Assembly: GCA_964615765.1 (NCBI GenBank) | Contig: CAZTQN010000035.1 | Span: 1 to 38,704 of the forward strand | Origin: CAZTQN01 sp964615765 | GTDB lineage: Bacteria; Planctomycetota; Phycisphaerae; Phycisphaerales; UBA1924 | DNA length: 38,704 nucleotides | Reading direction: 5' to 3' | Part shown: piece after piece, positions 1-9,143 of the stretch | How positions within the stretch are numbered: the first letter of the stretch is position 1 | How the letters are laid out: every line of letters starts with the position of its first letter | Notes under the pieces: model-generated | What the model was told of the DNA's origin: nothing | Seen by the model: only the letters and a program-made list of their open reading frames with translations | Databases searched by the model: none | Translations under genes and position numbers: made by a program

Positions 1-1537
1 GGGCGTAAAAGCCGGCGCGGCAGGCCGGTCCGTGCCCGGAGGCGTGTCCCGATGGGGCCGCCGGGCGCAGCATGCGCGACGCCATCATCGGCGTGAGCGT
101 GAACGAGACCAGGAGCGAGACCAGCACCGCGACGGCGGACGTCACGCCGAACTGGTACAGGAATCGCCCGGAGATCGACGACATGAACGCGACCGGGACG
201 AAGATGACCACCAGCGAGAGCGTGGTGGCGAGCACGGCGAGGGCGATCTCGCCGGTGCCCTTCGCGGCGGCCTGCAGCGGCGGGACCCCCTGCTCTTCAA
301 CGACCTTGTAGACGTTCTCGAGGACGACGATGGCGTCGTCGATGACGATGCCGACCATGAGCACCAGCGCGAGCATCGTCACGCTGTTGAGCGTGAAATC
401 CAGGGCCCACATCACGCCGAAGGTGGAGACGATCGAGGCCGGGATAGCGACGCCGGCGATGATCGTCGACCGCCACGAGCGCATGAACGCGAGCACGACC
501 AGCGAGGCGAGGATCGCGCCGAGGACCAGGTGGATCTCGATCTCGTGCAGCGCGGCGTAGATGTATGCGGACTGGTCGCGGATGACCTCCATCCGCACGC
601 CCGCGGGGATGACCTCGCGCAGGGCGCTGATCTCGGTGCGGACGCCTTCGATGACGGCGACGCTGTTGGCGCCCGATTGGCGGCGGATTTCCAGGCTGAT
701 AGCCGGCTCGCCGTTGAGGCGGGAGGCGGTGCGCTGCTCGCGCGTGCCGTCGATGGCCGAGCCGATATCGCGGATGGTGATGGGCGTGCCGCGGACGGTG
801 GCGACGATGATGTCGTTGAACGACTCGGGGGTCTCGAGGCGTCCCATGGTGCGGAGCACGCGCTCGTTGGCGGCCCCGGTGACGTTCCCGCCGGGCACGT
901 CGGCGTTCTGACGCACGATCGCGTCGCGCACGGCGGTGATCGGGATGCCGAGGGCGGCGAGGCGGTCGGCGTCGATGTCGACGTTCACGGTGCGTTCGAG
1001 CCCGCCGACGATCTGGACCTGGCCCACGCCCGGGGCCCGCTCCAGGCGCGGGCGGATGAGCTTGTCGGCGATCTCGGTGAGTTCGCGGGCCGTGAGTTGC
1101 CCGCTGATCGCGAGCGTGAGCACGGGGGACGAGTCGTTGTCGAACTTGGAGACGACGGGCGGCTCGGCGTCGTCGGGGAGTTGTCGCAGGACCGTCGAGA
1201 CGCGGTCGCGCACGTCCTGGGCCGCGGCGTCGATGTCGCGTTCGAGCGTGAAGGTCGCGATGACGATCGAGCTGCCCTGGCCGGAGATGCTGCGCAGCTC
1301 CTGCACGCCCTCGATCGTGTTGACCGCCTCTTCGACGATCTGCGAGACCTGCGACTCGACTTCCTCGGGCGAGGCGCCGGGGAGCACCGTGCGGACGCTG
1401 ATGGTCGGCAGATCGACGGACGGAAGGCGGTCGACGCCCAGGCGCGTGAACGCGACGCCGCCGACCACGACCATCGCCATGATGAGCATGACCGCGAATA
1501 CCGGGCGGCGGATGCAGATCTCGGCGAGGGTCCTCAT
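1..1537 (-). CDS. RND efflux pump inner-membrane permease (AcrB/HAE1 family), 3' part outside window
   Basis: This is the N-terminal 512 residues of a proton-driven RND exporter, the inner-membrane engine of a tripartite efflux pump; family members are about 1,030-1,050 residues, so roughly half is present. The reading frame is open from ATG at 1537 to the window edge. It starts with the typical cytoplasmic IRRPVFA segment and TM1, followed by the porter-domain signature LPGASPEEVE. Further on are TM2-TM4 with the paired acidic proton-relay residues in GIVIDDAIVVLEN (Asp400/Asp401). After these come the GTGEIALAVLATT and FVPVAFM segments of TM5. The ATG overlaps the stop of the upstream outer-membrane factor gene in an ATGA, indicating translational coupling. 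The substrate cannot be told from the sequence. The edge truncation reflects where the window begins, not damage to the gene. Confidence 0.95.
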   Translation of the reverse strand, partial: MRTLAEICIRRPVFAVMLIMAMVVVGGVAFTRLGVDRLPSVDLPTISVRTVLPGASPEEVESQVSQIVEEAVNTIEGVQELRSISGQGSSIVIATFTLERDIDAAAQDVRDRVSTVLRQLPDDAEPPVVSKFDNDSSPVLTLAISGQLTARELTEIADKLIRPRLERAPGVGQVQIVGGLERTVNVDIDADRLAALGIPITAVRDAIVRQNADVPGGNVTGAANERVLRTMGRLETPESFNDIIVATVRGTPITIRDIGSAIDGTREQRTASRLNGEPAISLEIRRQSGANSVAVIEGVRTEISALREVIPAGVRMEVIRDQSAYIYAALHEIEIHLVLGAILASLVVLAFMRSWRSTIIAGVAIPASIVSTFGVMWALDFTLNSVTMLALVLMVGIVIDDAIVVLENVYKVVEEQGVPPLQAAAKGTGEIALAVLATTLSLVVIFVPVAFMSSISGRFLYQFGVTSAVAVLVSLLVSFTLTPMMASRMLRPAAPSGHASGHGPACRAGFYA

Positions 1538-2982
1538 GCGGGGGTCTCGGGTGCGGCGGGCGGGTCGAGGAACGGGGACTCGGGGATGGGCCGCTCGGTC
1601 GGCGTCGGAAGCGGGGCGGCGAGCGCGTCGTACGCCAGCACGCCGCAGGCGCGGAGAAGTTCGAGGTGGGCCGTCTTGACCGCAAACTCCGCGACGACCG
1701 TGTCAAGTTCGGCACTGAGGAGTTGGTCCTGGGCCACGACGCGTTCGAGGTTGGTGCCGAGCCCGGCCTGATACGCCGCCTCGGCCAGTTCGAGGGCCTC
1801 GCGCGCGACGCGGAGCTGGACGCGCAGTTCGGCGACCAGGTCGCGGGACTCATCGAGTCGCAGGGCGGCGATCTCGACATCACGCCGCACTTCGCGCTCG
1901 CGCAGGCGGTAGATGAGCACGCGCTCGCGGAAGGCGCTCCAGGCGGAGCGGACGCTGGCCTCGATGCGGCCCGCCGTAAACAGCGGCACGCGGACGGCGA
2001 TGAGCGAGGTGATGTCCGGCAGGGCCCCGTCGGTCCGCGTAAGGAAGTAGTCGAGGTTCAGCGCGATGGAGGGGAAGTACTCGCCGATGGCGGCGTCGAC
2101 GACGGCGCGGGAGGCGTCCGCGTCGGCGCGGGCGGCGAGGATGTCTTGGCGGTGTTCGTACGCGATGGCCAGGAGTGCCGCGGGCGAGCGCGCGTCGTCC
2201 GGGGGCGAGAAGCCGTCGATCAGCGGCGACGCGGAGACGTTGGCGTTGGTCAGCAGGGCGAGCACGGAGCGGGCCTCACCCTCCGCGCGGCGGGCGGAGA
2301 TCAGTTGGGCCCGCGTGCGGGACACCTGGGCTTCGATTTGCGCGACGTCGAGCGGACGGACGAAGCCGACCGTCTGCCGCGCTCGCGCGTCTTCCAGACG
2401 CTGCGACTGCGCGTCGAGCGAACTCTCCAGCACGGTCGTCAGCCGCTCGGCCCGCAGCGCGTCGTAGTAGGCCCGGGCAACTTGCACCAGCAGGGCCTCG
2501 CGCAGATCAAGGATGAGCCATCGCACGGCCTCGGCCCGTGCCTCGGCGGCGCGGACGTTGCGGAGATCGCTCAACCCCGTCAGCAGACGGTACTGCCCGG
2601 TCACGCCGACATCGGTCTCGACGGAGCGGCGACGGGCGGTGTTCTCGTCGATGCCGACGTCGGTGAAGAACTCGAAGGTCGGTCGCAGGAACGCGGCGAG
2701 ACGCTGTCGCTCGGCGAGGGCCTGGACGTATCGCTCGCCCTGAATGGCCAACTGCTCGTTGTACGCGGCCGTGAGGCGCATCGCAGCGTCGAGCGCGAGC
2801 GGGGCGCCCGGCGCGTGCGTCGGCGGCGGGCCGGGCGGGCGCGAGATGGCGCGATACGCATCGACATCGGTCTGCTGATCCGTCGCGCAGCCGACGACGC
2901 CGATGATCGCGAGCAGAGCGAGCACAGCGTGCGCGACGGGCGCCACGCGGACGCGACGCCCGCCTAAGACGAACGGAATCAT
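1534..2982 (-). CDS. TolC-like outer-membrane efflux factor (NodT-type lipoprotein)
   Basis: A 482-residue outer-membrane channel component of the RND pump. The N-terminus is basic and hydrophobic and ends in a lipobox-like VVGC (Cys32), so it is probably a lipid-anchored TolC/NodT-type protein. The body is rich in long amphipathic helices with Arg/Ala/Glu heptads, for example around ALAERQRLAAF and SQRLEDARARQTVG. These are the duplicated OEP repeats that form the periplasmic tunnel. A proline-rich tail of about 25 residues (PTPTERPIPE) follows the last helix. The ATG at 2982 overlaps the tetR stop (ATGA), with a GAGGTG ribosome site at 2985-2990. The 3' end overlaps the pump gene by four bases, so tetR, this gene and the pump form one coupled operon. 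Confidence 0.93.
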   Translation of the reverse strand: MIPFVLGGRRVRVAPVAHAVLALLAIIGVVGCATDQQTDVDAYRAISRPPGPPPTHAPGAPLALDAAMRLTAAYNEQLAIQGERYVQALAERQRLAAFLRPTFEFFTDVGIDENTARRRSVETDVGVTGQYRLLTGLSDLRNVRAAEARAEAVRWLILDLREALLVQVARAYYDALRAERLTTVLESSLDAQSQRLEDARARQTVGFVRPLDVAQIEAQVSRTRAQLISARRAEGEARSVLALLTNANVSASPLIDGFSPPDDARSPAALLAIAYEHRQDILAARADADASRAVVDAAIGEYFPSIALNLDYFLTRTDGALPDITSLIAVRVPLFTAGRIEASVRSAWSAFRERVLIYRLREREVRRDVEIAALRLDESRDLVAELRVQLRVAREALELAEAAYQAGLGTNLERVVAQDQLLSAELDTVVAEFAVKTAHLELLRACGVLAYDALAAPLPTPTERPIPESPFLDPPAAPETPA

Positions 2983-3563
2983 CGCACCTCCCCACTGCCA
3001 TTACCGATCCCGCGACGGAGTACGTGGAGGATGTGATCCCGCAGCATCTGCGGCGTTAACCCTGGCGGGGGATAAAGCAGGGCCCCGCGCACGAAGGAGA
3101 GGATGTACTGCGCGGTGAGTTCGGGCGCGGGGTCGTTGAGTTCACCGGACGCGACGCCGTCGCGAAGCACGCCGACAATGCGATCGACCAGGCGGGCCCG
3201 CTGATGCTGAAGGTCGGCGTCTTCGGGGGTCATCGAGCCGCTGCGCATGATGCGGTAGACGCCGGGATAGGCGTGCGCGAAGTCGATCATCGCGTCGATG
3301 ATGGCGGCGATCCGCGTCCACGTTTCTGCGGGGCCGGAGCGCAGTTCGCGTTCGACACGCTCGACCACCGCGGCGAGCCCACGCCGAATGATCGCGAGAT
3401 ACACCGCTTCCTTACTCTCCCAGTGCAAATAGACGGTGCCCTTGCCGACATGGGCCCGGGCGGCGATGTCCTCGAGGCGGACTTCGTGGAACGGGCGCGA
3501 GGCGAACAAGTCCGCCGCGGCGTTCAGAATGTCGTCCGGATTGGCCGTCCGCGGTCTGGACAC
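2979..3563 (-). CDS. TetR/AcrR-family transcriptional regulator of the efflux operon
   Basis: A 194-residue TetR-type repressor. The N-terminal helix-turn-helix is clear: ILNAAADLFASRPF, then VRLEDIAARAHVGKGTVYLHW, then KEAVYLAII. The C-terminal all-helical ligand domain ends with a predicted dimer helix (ILHVLRRGIG). The frame is open far upstream to 4844, but that part is antisense to the membrane-fusion gene. The real start is most likely GTG at 3563, with GGAG at 3569-3572 five bases upstream; this places the HTH within the first 55 residues, as usual. It is the first gene of the tetR-OMF-pump operon and lies 14-34 bases from a perfect ACTGAC-CA-GTCAGT palindrome. That makes autoregulation and control of the divergent membrane-fusion gene likely. 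Confidence 0.93.
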   Translation of the reverse strand: MSRPRTANPDDILNAAADLFASRPFHEVRLEDIAARAHVGKGTVYLHWESKEAVYLAIIRRGLAAVVERVERELRSGPAETWTRIAAIIDAMIDFAHAYPGVYRIMRSGSMTPEDADLQHQRARLVDRIVGVLRDGVASGELNDPAPELTAQYILSFVRGALLYPPPGLTPQMLRDHILHVLRRGIGNGSGEVR

Positions 3564-3583
3564 GGGAACTCCGAAGAGCCGAA

Positions 3584-3597
3584 ACTGACCAGTCAGT
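3584..3597. promoter_or_regulatory. Candidate TetR operator palindrome
   Basis: ACTGAC (3584-3589) and GTCAGT (3592-3597) are perfect inverted 6-base arms around CA. The site lies between the divergent tetR (start 3563) and membrane-fusion gene (start 3621 or 3648). TetR-type regulators of RND pumps usually bind palindromes with TGAC-type arms in such divergent promoters; binding here is inferred. Confidence 0.75.
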
Positions 3598-3620
3598 ATT
3601 AGCGAATACGCTCCGTCCGG

Positions 3621-4958
3621 ATGCAGGCTCAGCGAGGATCTCTGCTTGTGAAACGCGTGCGGGTTGATAGCGGGGTGTTTCGGGTCGTCGTCCTCGGGGC
3701 GGCGTGGCTGTGCGCGATGGCGGGGAGCGGGTGCGATCGTCGGGCCGGGGGCCCGCCGCCTGCGGCGGCGCGCGAGCCGATGGACGTGCAGCTCGCGCCC
3801 GTCGAACGGCGCGCGGTTGATCGCTTCGTGACGGTGACGGGCACGCTGTTCGGCGAGGTGGAACTGGACATCGCCGCCGAGGTGGAAGGACGCATCGTCG
3901 CGCTGAGCGCTGACCTGGGCGATGAGATCGAGCATGGCACACCGATCGCGCAGATCGACCCGACCAGTTACCGGCTCGCGGTTGACGAAGCCCGGGCGGC
4001 GTTCCGCTCGGCGCTTGCGCGGCTCGGGCTGGACGCGCTCCCCGCGGGGGATATTGATGTTGGGTTGCTGCCCGTGGTGATTCGGGCCGAGGCGCAGGCG
4101 GCGAACGCGGCGTCGCGGCTGGAGCGCGCCCGCGCGCTGTATCAGCGCACGCCGCCGCTGATTTCGGAGCAGGACTTTGCGGACATCGTGACCCAGTCCG
4201 AAGTGGCGAGGGCCGAGGTGCAGAGCGAGCGGCTGGGGGCGATGGGGCTGGTCGCCGAGGCGCGGGTGCGGGCGGCGGCGCTGGCCCGGGCCGAGGAGGA
4301 CCTGGCCCGCACGCGGATCGTCGCGCCGGCGGAAGAGCGGCTGCGGTATCGCGTCGCGGTCCGCAATGTCTCCGTGGGCGAGGTGGTGACCCAGGGCACG
4401 CCGCTGTTTCGGCTGGTTTCGCTCGACCGCGTCAAGGGCCGTGCCGGTGTGCCCGAGCGGTTTGCGCCGGTGGTGCGCGTGGGCGCGCGGGTGCGGCTGT
4501 TTGTCGAGCAGAACCCCGAGCCGTTTGAGGCGGAAGTGGCCCGCATCTCGCCCGTGGTCGATGTCGCGACGCGGACGTTCGATATCGAGATCCGCGCGGC
4601 GAACGCGGACGCGGCCCTCAAGCCCGGGAGTTTCTTCCGGGCCGACGTGCTGACCGCGGCCGCCGAGGAAGCCCGCTTTGTGCCGCGGTCCGCGGTGGTT
4701 CAGTTCGCGGGCGTGTACCGCGTGTTTTCGGTGAAGGACGGCAAGGTGGTCGACCACCGCGTGCGTCCGGGCGAGGCGGCGGGCGAGATGATCGAGGTCG
4801 ACGGGTTGCCGGAGCAGATCGCGGCGGTGGTCGCGACGCCGCAACGTGGGATGGCGGCCGGCGCGCCGGCGCGAGTCCTGGGGCCCTCCGACGGAGCGGC
4901 GACGACCGCGGGTGAAGCGGCCGCGCCGCCATCGAAGCCGCCGGCGGCGGGCGGCTGA
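3621..4958 (+). CDS. RND efflux membrane-fusion protein (HlyD/AcrA family periplasmic adaptor)
   Basis: A 445-residue periplasmic adaptor that would bridge the pump and the outer-membrane factor encoded on the opposite strand. It has an N-terminal hydrophobic export segment ending in GSGC, a possible but weak lipobox. Next comes the biotinyl-lipoyl half motif (IAAEVEGRIVALSADLGDEI followed by G-T-P-I-A-Q-I-D). A long Ala/Arg/Glu-rich helical hairpin follows (about residues 120-235). The second lipoyl half contains RTRIVAPAEERL, and then there are beta-barrel and membrane-proximal domains. GTG at 3648 with GAGGA at 3634-3638 is an equally good or better start and would shorten the protein by nine residues. 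A Pro/Ala-rich tail follows the last domain. The division between two divergent operons suggests shared control from the palindrome at 3584-3597. Confidence 0.92.
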   Translation: MQAQRGSLLVKRVRVDSGVFRVVVLGAAWLCAMAGSGCDRRAGGPPPAAAREPMDVQLAPVERRAVDRFVTVTGTLFGEVELDIAAEVEGRIVALSADLGDEIEHGTPIAQIDPTSYRLAVDEARAAFRSALARLGLDALPAGDIDVGLLPVVIRAEAQAANAASRLERARALYQRTPPLISEQDFADIVTQSEVARAEVQSERLGAMGLVAEARVRAAALARAEEDLARTRIVAPAEERLRYRVAVRNVSVGEVVTQGTPLFRLVSLDRVKGRAGVPERFAPVVRVGARVRLFVEQNPEPFEAEVARISPVVDVATRTFDIEIRAANADAALKPGSFFRADVLTAAAEEARFVPRSAVVQFAGVYRVFSVKDGKVVDHRVRPGEAAGEMIEVDGLPEQIAAVVATPQRGMAAGAPARVLGPSDGAATTAGEAAAPPSKPPAAGG

Positions 4959-4966
4959 TCGCCCGC
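4947..4966. terminator. Short hairpin between convergent genes
   Basis: GCGGGCG (4947-4953) and CGCCCGC (4960-4966) form a 7-base perfect stem with a 6-base loop over the stop codon of the membrane-fusion gene and just before the convergent peptidase stop (4977). There is no T tract, so its role as a terminator is a weak inference. Confidence 0.35.
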
Positions 4967-4976
4967 GCGGAGCGGG

Positions 4977-6398
4977 TCAGCAGCCGACGAACCAGTGTTC
5001 GAGGTATTGGAAGACGTCTTCGATGTTGATCGCGCCGCTGCCGTCGAAGTCGGCGTTCGCGCCGCCGACGAACCACTCGTTGAGGAAAAGGAAGATGTCC
5101 TCGACGGTGGCGGCACCGGAGGCGTCCCAGTCGGCCGGGCAGCCGCAGCCGGAGAACGGCTGCAGCGCGGCGTCGACGGCGGCCGCGGCGTTGACCATCC
5201 CGCGTCCGAGCTGGCCCGGGTAGCTCGGGTTCTGAGCGCTCACGCTTTGGGCAGAGAAGACCAGGTGCTCGATCTGCGTCGACAATGGCGCGGCGCGGCA
5301 CACCGAGCGGACCAGGGCGGCGACGCCCGTGACGAACGGGGCGGCGAAGCTGGTGCCGCTGGCGACGCCGTAGCGACCTTCTGGAACGGTACTGATGACG
5401 CTGACGCCCGGCGCGCTGAGCGTGATCCACGCGCCGAAGTTGGTGAACGGCGCGATCACGCCGGAGTTGTTGACCGCGGCGACGGCGAGCACGCCGCTGC
5501 TCGTGAACGCCGCGGGCGTGCGGGGCGGGCTGGAGACCGCGTCGTTGCCGGCGGCGGCGACGACGATGATGCCGCGGGTGCGGGCTTCCTCGACGGCGGA
5601 CCGAAGCAGCGCCGGCTCGCCGGTGGTGCCCATCGAGAGGTTGATCACGTGCGCGCCGTTGTCGATCGCGTGATAAACGCCCTCGCACACGCGGAAGGTG
5701 GTGGCCTCGCCGTCCGAGTCCATCACGCGGATGGGCATGATCTGGGCGCCCGGCGCCACACGGGCGATGATGCCCGCGATGAGCGTGCCGTGCCCGACGA
5801 ACTCGTCGGCGATTCCGTTGCCGTTGGAGTCGACGTTGTCGCCCGCGTCGGTCACGCCCGACTGGTTGGCGATGAAGTCGAAGCCGCCGGGGGCGATGCG
5901 TGCGGCGAGCTCGGGGTGCGCGACGTCGACGCCGGAGTCGATGATCGCGACCGTGACGCCCTGCCCGGTGGCGCGGGCGTGCGCGCCGGCGATGTCCACG
6001 GCGGCGTAGGCGGCGTCGGCTTGGTACTGCGCTTGCGTGCGGAACAGGAAGATGCTCTGTGTCGAGCCGCCGGGGTTCTCTTCGTCCATCACGAAGTTCA
6101 GGTCCGCGAAGACCACGCCCGGGTCGGACCGCATCGCGTCGACGTCGCTGGGCTCGTTGCCCGCGAGCGGCAGGCGCACGAGGAACAAGCGGCGGCTGGC
6201 GATCGAGTCGAGCGTCTGCGTGCCGTAGCGAGCGTTGAACGCGCCGATCGTCTGTCCGGGCGCAAGGCGGACGAGCGCCTGCTGCGGCACGAAGCGGCCG
6301 TTCTCATCGGCGTGGGCCAGCGAGGGCAGGCCGGCGATGCCGATCAGGCACGAGGCCCACGCCAGGCGAGCGATGATCGCGGTACGCATTGTCTTCAC
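4977..6398 (-). CDS. Exported S8 (subtilisin-like) serine peptidase with C-terminal GC-dockerin doublet
   Basis: A 473-residue secreted subtilase. The start chosen is GTG at 6398: GGAGG lies at 6405-6409 with a 6-base gap, and the GTG overlaps the upstream CHAT stop as GTGA. An internal ATG at 6389 is the alternative. A signal peptide (about residues 1-31, ending SLAHA) is followed by an inhibitor-like prodomain (about 35-115). The catalytic triad is complete: Asp154 in IIDSGVD, His203 in GHGTLIAGI and Ser350 in SGTSFAAP, with oxyanion Asn285 in AAAGND. The last 55 residues are two dockerin-like repeats (DWDASGAATVEDIF and DFDGSGAINIEDVF) ending in WFVGC. The protein should act outside the cytoplasm, anchored or sorted through that tail. 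It is last in a sigma/anti-sigma-like/CHAT/peptidase operon, so its expression is probably tied to that regulator. Confidence 0.95.
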   Translation of the reverse strand: MKTMRTAIIARLAWASCLIGIAGLPSLAHADENGRFVPQQALVRLAPGQTIGAFNARYGTQTLDSIASRRLFLVRLPLAGNEPSDVDAMRSDPGVVFADLNFVMDEENPGGSTQSIFLFRTQAQYQADAAYAAVDIAGAHARATGQGVTVAIIDSGVDVAHPELAARIAPGGFDFIANQSGVTDAGDNVDSNGNGIADEFVGHGTLIAGIIARVAPGAQIMPIRVMDSDGEATTFRVCEGVYHAIDNGAHVINLSMGTTGEPALLRSAVEEARTRGIIVVAAAGNDAVSSPPRTPAAFTSSGVLAVAAVNNSGVIAPFTNFGAWITLSAPGVSVISTVPEGRYGVASGTSFAAPFVTGVAALVRSVCRAAPLSTQIEHLVFSAQSVSAQNPSYPGQLGRGMVNAAAAVDAALQPFSGCGCPADWDASGAATVEDIFLFLNEWFVGGANADFDGSGAINIEDVFQYLEHWFVGC

Positions 6399-9127
6399 GC
6401 AACACCTCCGAGCACCGTGATGCCCGACCACAAGGCCCAGTCCTTCCCGCCGCCCGCGAGTTGATGCTGCACAGCGTGCACGCACTGCGCAACACAACCC
6501 GGCGAGCCGAGTTCAGCCGACGAAAGCACGCCCAGCCGGGCGTGGAGCAACTCGAAGAACTCCGCGGCGACACCGTCGTGCAGGGCCCACTGGGCCCCGA
6601 CGACGCAGCCCGCGCCGGACGCGAGGGCCGCGCGGGCCAGCCCGCCGGCGCCGTCGGCGTGCGCACCGGCGGAGCCCGCCGTGTCGCACCCGGCCAGCAC
6701 GATCGTCGCGCCCCGCCGCCAGTTCGCGGCGAGTTCGCGGGCCGTCACCCACCGATCGGCGAGCAGCAGGCGGCTCGAGAGCGGAAAGTCGGCGTCGAAG
6801 ATGCCGTGGCAAGCGAGGTGCACGAGCGGCGCGTCGGGAAGAGCCGCGAGCACGTCCTTCGCAGCGGCCGCCGGGCCGCACAGCACGCGGGCGTCGGTCT
6901 GTCCAGCCGCCGCGAGGCGGGCGCCGACGCGGCGTGCTTCCGGTTCCATGTGCGGGGCGTGCTCGTCGGAGACGCCGACGACCAGCGCGCGCCCGCGGCC
7001 CGAGTGATCGCCGTGCAGCGATGACGAAGCACGCGGGCTCATCGCGGGGATAGTCCAGGAGACCATGGCGCGCCGCCCGGCCGCCGCGCACAGCGGCAAG
7101 CCCGCCAGCACCGGCGCCGGGCTGATCATCAGCGTGCGCACGGTGTCGAGACCTTCGATCACGGGCGCGATGAGCACGCGGTCGATCTCGGCGAGCGCGT
7201 CCCACGCTGGCCCGCGCCGCATGCCGGCGAGTGTGTAATCCGCGCTCAGGCGGCATCGGCGCATGAGCGAACGGACGGCGGGCATCTCGGCGACGCGCGG
7301 CGGGACCTTGGCCCGCCCGGCGTGCAGGACGAGCGCGCCGATCCACCCCGCGCACTCGAAGTAACTGACGCACGCCGCGCCGGGCGGGAGCGCGGCGAGC
7401 GTGTCATCAATCGCGATGCGTTGGGTCTCGGCTCTGGCGCCGCCGCCCAGCGCATCGAGCCGGCGCAGGACACGCTCTTCGAGCGCCAGCACGCGCTGGC
7501 GGACCGCCTCCGGGTCGACCGCCGAGCGGGCCGCGGGGCCCAGCCGGCTGTACAGCATGTTGAGTTGCCACAGGGCCGCGGCAAGTTCGGTGTCTCCGGG
7601 CTCGGCGTCGATGCCTTCGCAGCCGGAGCGGAACTCCGCGCCGCGCCAGGCTTCCAGCAGCTCGAACACGCGCCGCGACCGTGCGGGCTCGTTCAGTGCG
7701 ACGGCGGCGTTCAGCGCATCGGCGAACAGCGGCCCGGCGCCGAGCACGCTCGCGTCGCGCAGCCGGGCCCGCTGCATGCGATGGGCGCGGTGCAGGACGT
7801 GCTCGATGGCGCGGCGAAAATGGGCGTCGGCGCCGGGCGCGTCGCCCGATCGCAGCCGCCGCCGACCGTGCGCTTGTTCGAGCCGCACGTGCAGGGCCGT
7901 CATGCCGGTGCGTTCGGCGACCTGCTGGACCTCGATCAGGCCGGGCTCGACCGCCGCGTCGCGCGACGCTGATTCGATCTCCGCGAGCGTGCACAGGGCC
8001 ATCGCGCGGCGCACAGGGCGATCGCGGAGCTGCTCGATCGCGCGGCGGAGCAGCGGCTCGGCCCGCGCCGGTTCGTCGGCGCGGGCGGTCGCGGCACCGA
8101 GAGCCGCGAAGGTCTCCGCCTCCAGCATTGCATCGCCCGAGCGGCGGGCCGCTTCGCTCGCGCCGGCGAGTTCGTCCGCGGCGGCCCGGTCGTTGCCGAT
8201 GGCGCTCAGGGCAAGCCCAAGGCCGAGCGCCGCGCGGGCGCTCTCGCGGGCCAGCCCGCGCTCGCGGAGCGTGTGCAGCGCCTCGCGGTACATGCGCACG
8301 CTCCGGCGCGCCAGCCCGGCGGCGAGCAGCGCGTCGGCGTGCTCCGCGAGAAGCCGGGCCGCATCGCCCGACGCGCCGACGCGTTCGAAGCGCCCGCGCG
8401 CAGACTCAAACAGCGCGACCGCCGTCTCAACCCGCCCGGCGCGGCTGTGCAGGTCGGCCAGGTTGCCTTCCGCGATCGCCGCGGCGTGGTCCATGCCTGC
8501 GCCGGCCAGCAGTTCCCGCGCGCGTTCGAACGCGGCCTGGGCTTCGTCGAAGCGGTCGAGATCCAGCAGCGCTTCGGCCCGGTTGCTCTGCACCGCGCCG
8601 AGCGAGCCCGGATCTGTCAATCGTTCCGCGGCGAGATCGCACCACTCCAGCGACTCCGCCGCACGCCCCTGCATCCGCAGCACGATCCCCAGATTCGCCG
8701 CCGCCTTGCCCGCGATGGCGGCGCCGCCGGCGGCGCTGAGCTGCGCGAACGCGGCCCGCCCGGCCTCCTCGGCCTCGGGCATCCGCCCCAGCCGCGCCAG
8801 CGCCTGCACGCGCGAGAGATGCACCTGCCCGATCTCGCCCGCCTGCCCGCCGGCGAGCGCTCGCGTCAGCGCATCATCGAGCACGGCGAGGGCTTCGGCG
8901 AACCGGTTGGCGTACAGAAGGATGTGCCCCCGCAGCGCCAGCACGCGGGCCCGGGCTGCATGCACCGGCGGGACGAGGTCAACCAGCGATTCGGATTCGC
9001 TCAGCGCCCCGGGAAGGTCTGAAAGGGCGAGAGAGCGGGCCCGCTCGAAGCGCGCGCTGAGCACCGGCTCCGCCAACGGGTCGGAGTCCGGGGAGACCGG
9101 AGGGGTCGGTTCCTTCAGCGTGGTCAT
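6395..9127 (-). CDS. TPR-CHAT protein (caspase-like clan CD protease)
   Basis: A 910-residue protein with no signal peptide. Residues from about 30 to 450 are helical repeats of TPR type (for example GHILLYANRFAEALAVLDDAL, NLGIVLRMQGRAAESLEW). The C-terminal third is a CHAT domain, a caspase-fold protease or scaffold. The expected dyad is present as His774 in HLACHG and Cys814 in LAGCDTAG, and the following segment DGAGGLARAALASGA matches the usual CHAT strand-helix region. CHAT proteins act as proteases switched on by partner binding to the TPR array; the target here is unknown. The ATG at 9127 follows the anti-sigma-like gene by 16 bases, and the stop overlaps the subtilase start by four. 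Inference: a cytoplasmic sensor-protease working with the sigma factor and the anti-sigma-like protein. Confidence 0.92.
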   Translation of the reverse strand: MTTLKEPTPPVSPDSDPLAEPVLSARFERARSLALSDLPGALSESESLVDLVPPVHAARARVLALRGHILLYANRFAEALAVLDDALTRALAGGQAGEIGQVHLSRVQALARLGRMPEAEEAGRAAFAQLSAAGGAAIAGKAAANLGIVLRMQGRAAESLEWCDLAAERLTDPGSLGAVQSNRAEALLDLDRFDEAQAAFERARELLAGAGMDHAAAIAEGNLADLHSRAGRVETAVALFESARGRFERVGASGDAARLLAEHADALLAAGLARRSVRMYREALHTLRERGLARESARAALGLGLALSAIGNDRAAADELAGASEAARRSGDAMLEAETFAALGAATARADEPARAEPLLRRAIEQLRDRPVRRAMALCTLAEIESASRDAAVEPGLIEVQQVAERTGMTALHVRLEQAHGRRRLRSGDAPGADAHFRRAIEHVLHRAHRMQRARLRDASVLGAGPLFADALNAAVALNEPARSRRVFELLEAWRGAEFRSGCEGIDAEPGDTELAAALWQLNMLYSRLGPAARSAVDPEAVRQRVLALEERVLRRLDALGGGARAETQRIAIDDTLAALPPGAACVSYFECAGWIGALVLHAGRAKVPPRVAEMPAVRSLMRRCRLSADYTLAGMRRGPAWDALAEIDRVLIAPVIEGLDTVRTLMISPAPVLAGLPLCAAAGRRAMVSWTIPAMSPRASSSLHGDHSGRGRALVVGVSDEHAPHMEPEARRVGARLAAAGQTDARVLCGPAAAAKDVLAALPDAPLVHLACHGIFDADFPLSSRLLLADRWVTARELAANWRRGATIVLAGCDTAGSAGAHADGAGGLARAALASGAGCVVGAQWALHDGVAAEFFELLHARLGVLSSAELGSPGCVAQCVHAVQHQLAGGGKDWALWSGITVLGGVA

Positions 9128-9143
9128 GGGTCCGATGCCGCTA

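Noticed and set aside
32..1771. Long plus-strand frame opposite the RND pump and outer-membrane factor
   Set aside because: Its translation is Arg/Asp/Gly/His-rich low complexity with no domain, and the minus strand here encodes a clear RND pump; it is an antisense shadow of GC-rich coding DNA.
3564..4844. N-terminal extension of the TetR frame up to 4844
   Set aside because: It is antisense to the membrane-fusion gene and Arg/His-rich; GTG at 3563 with a ribosome site gives a normal TetR length.
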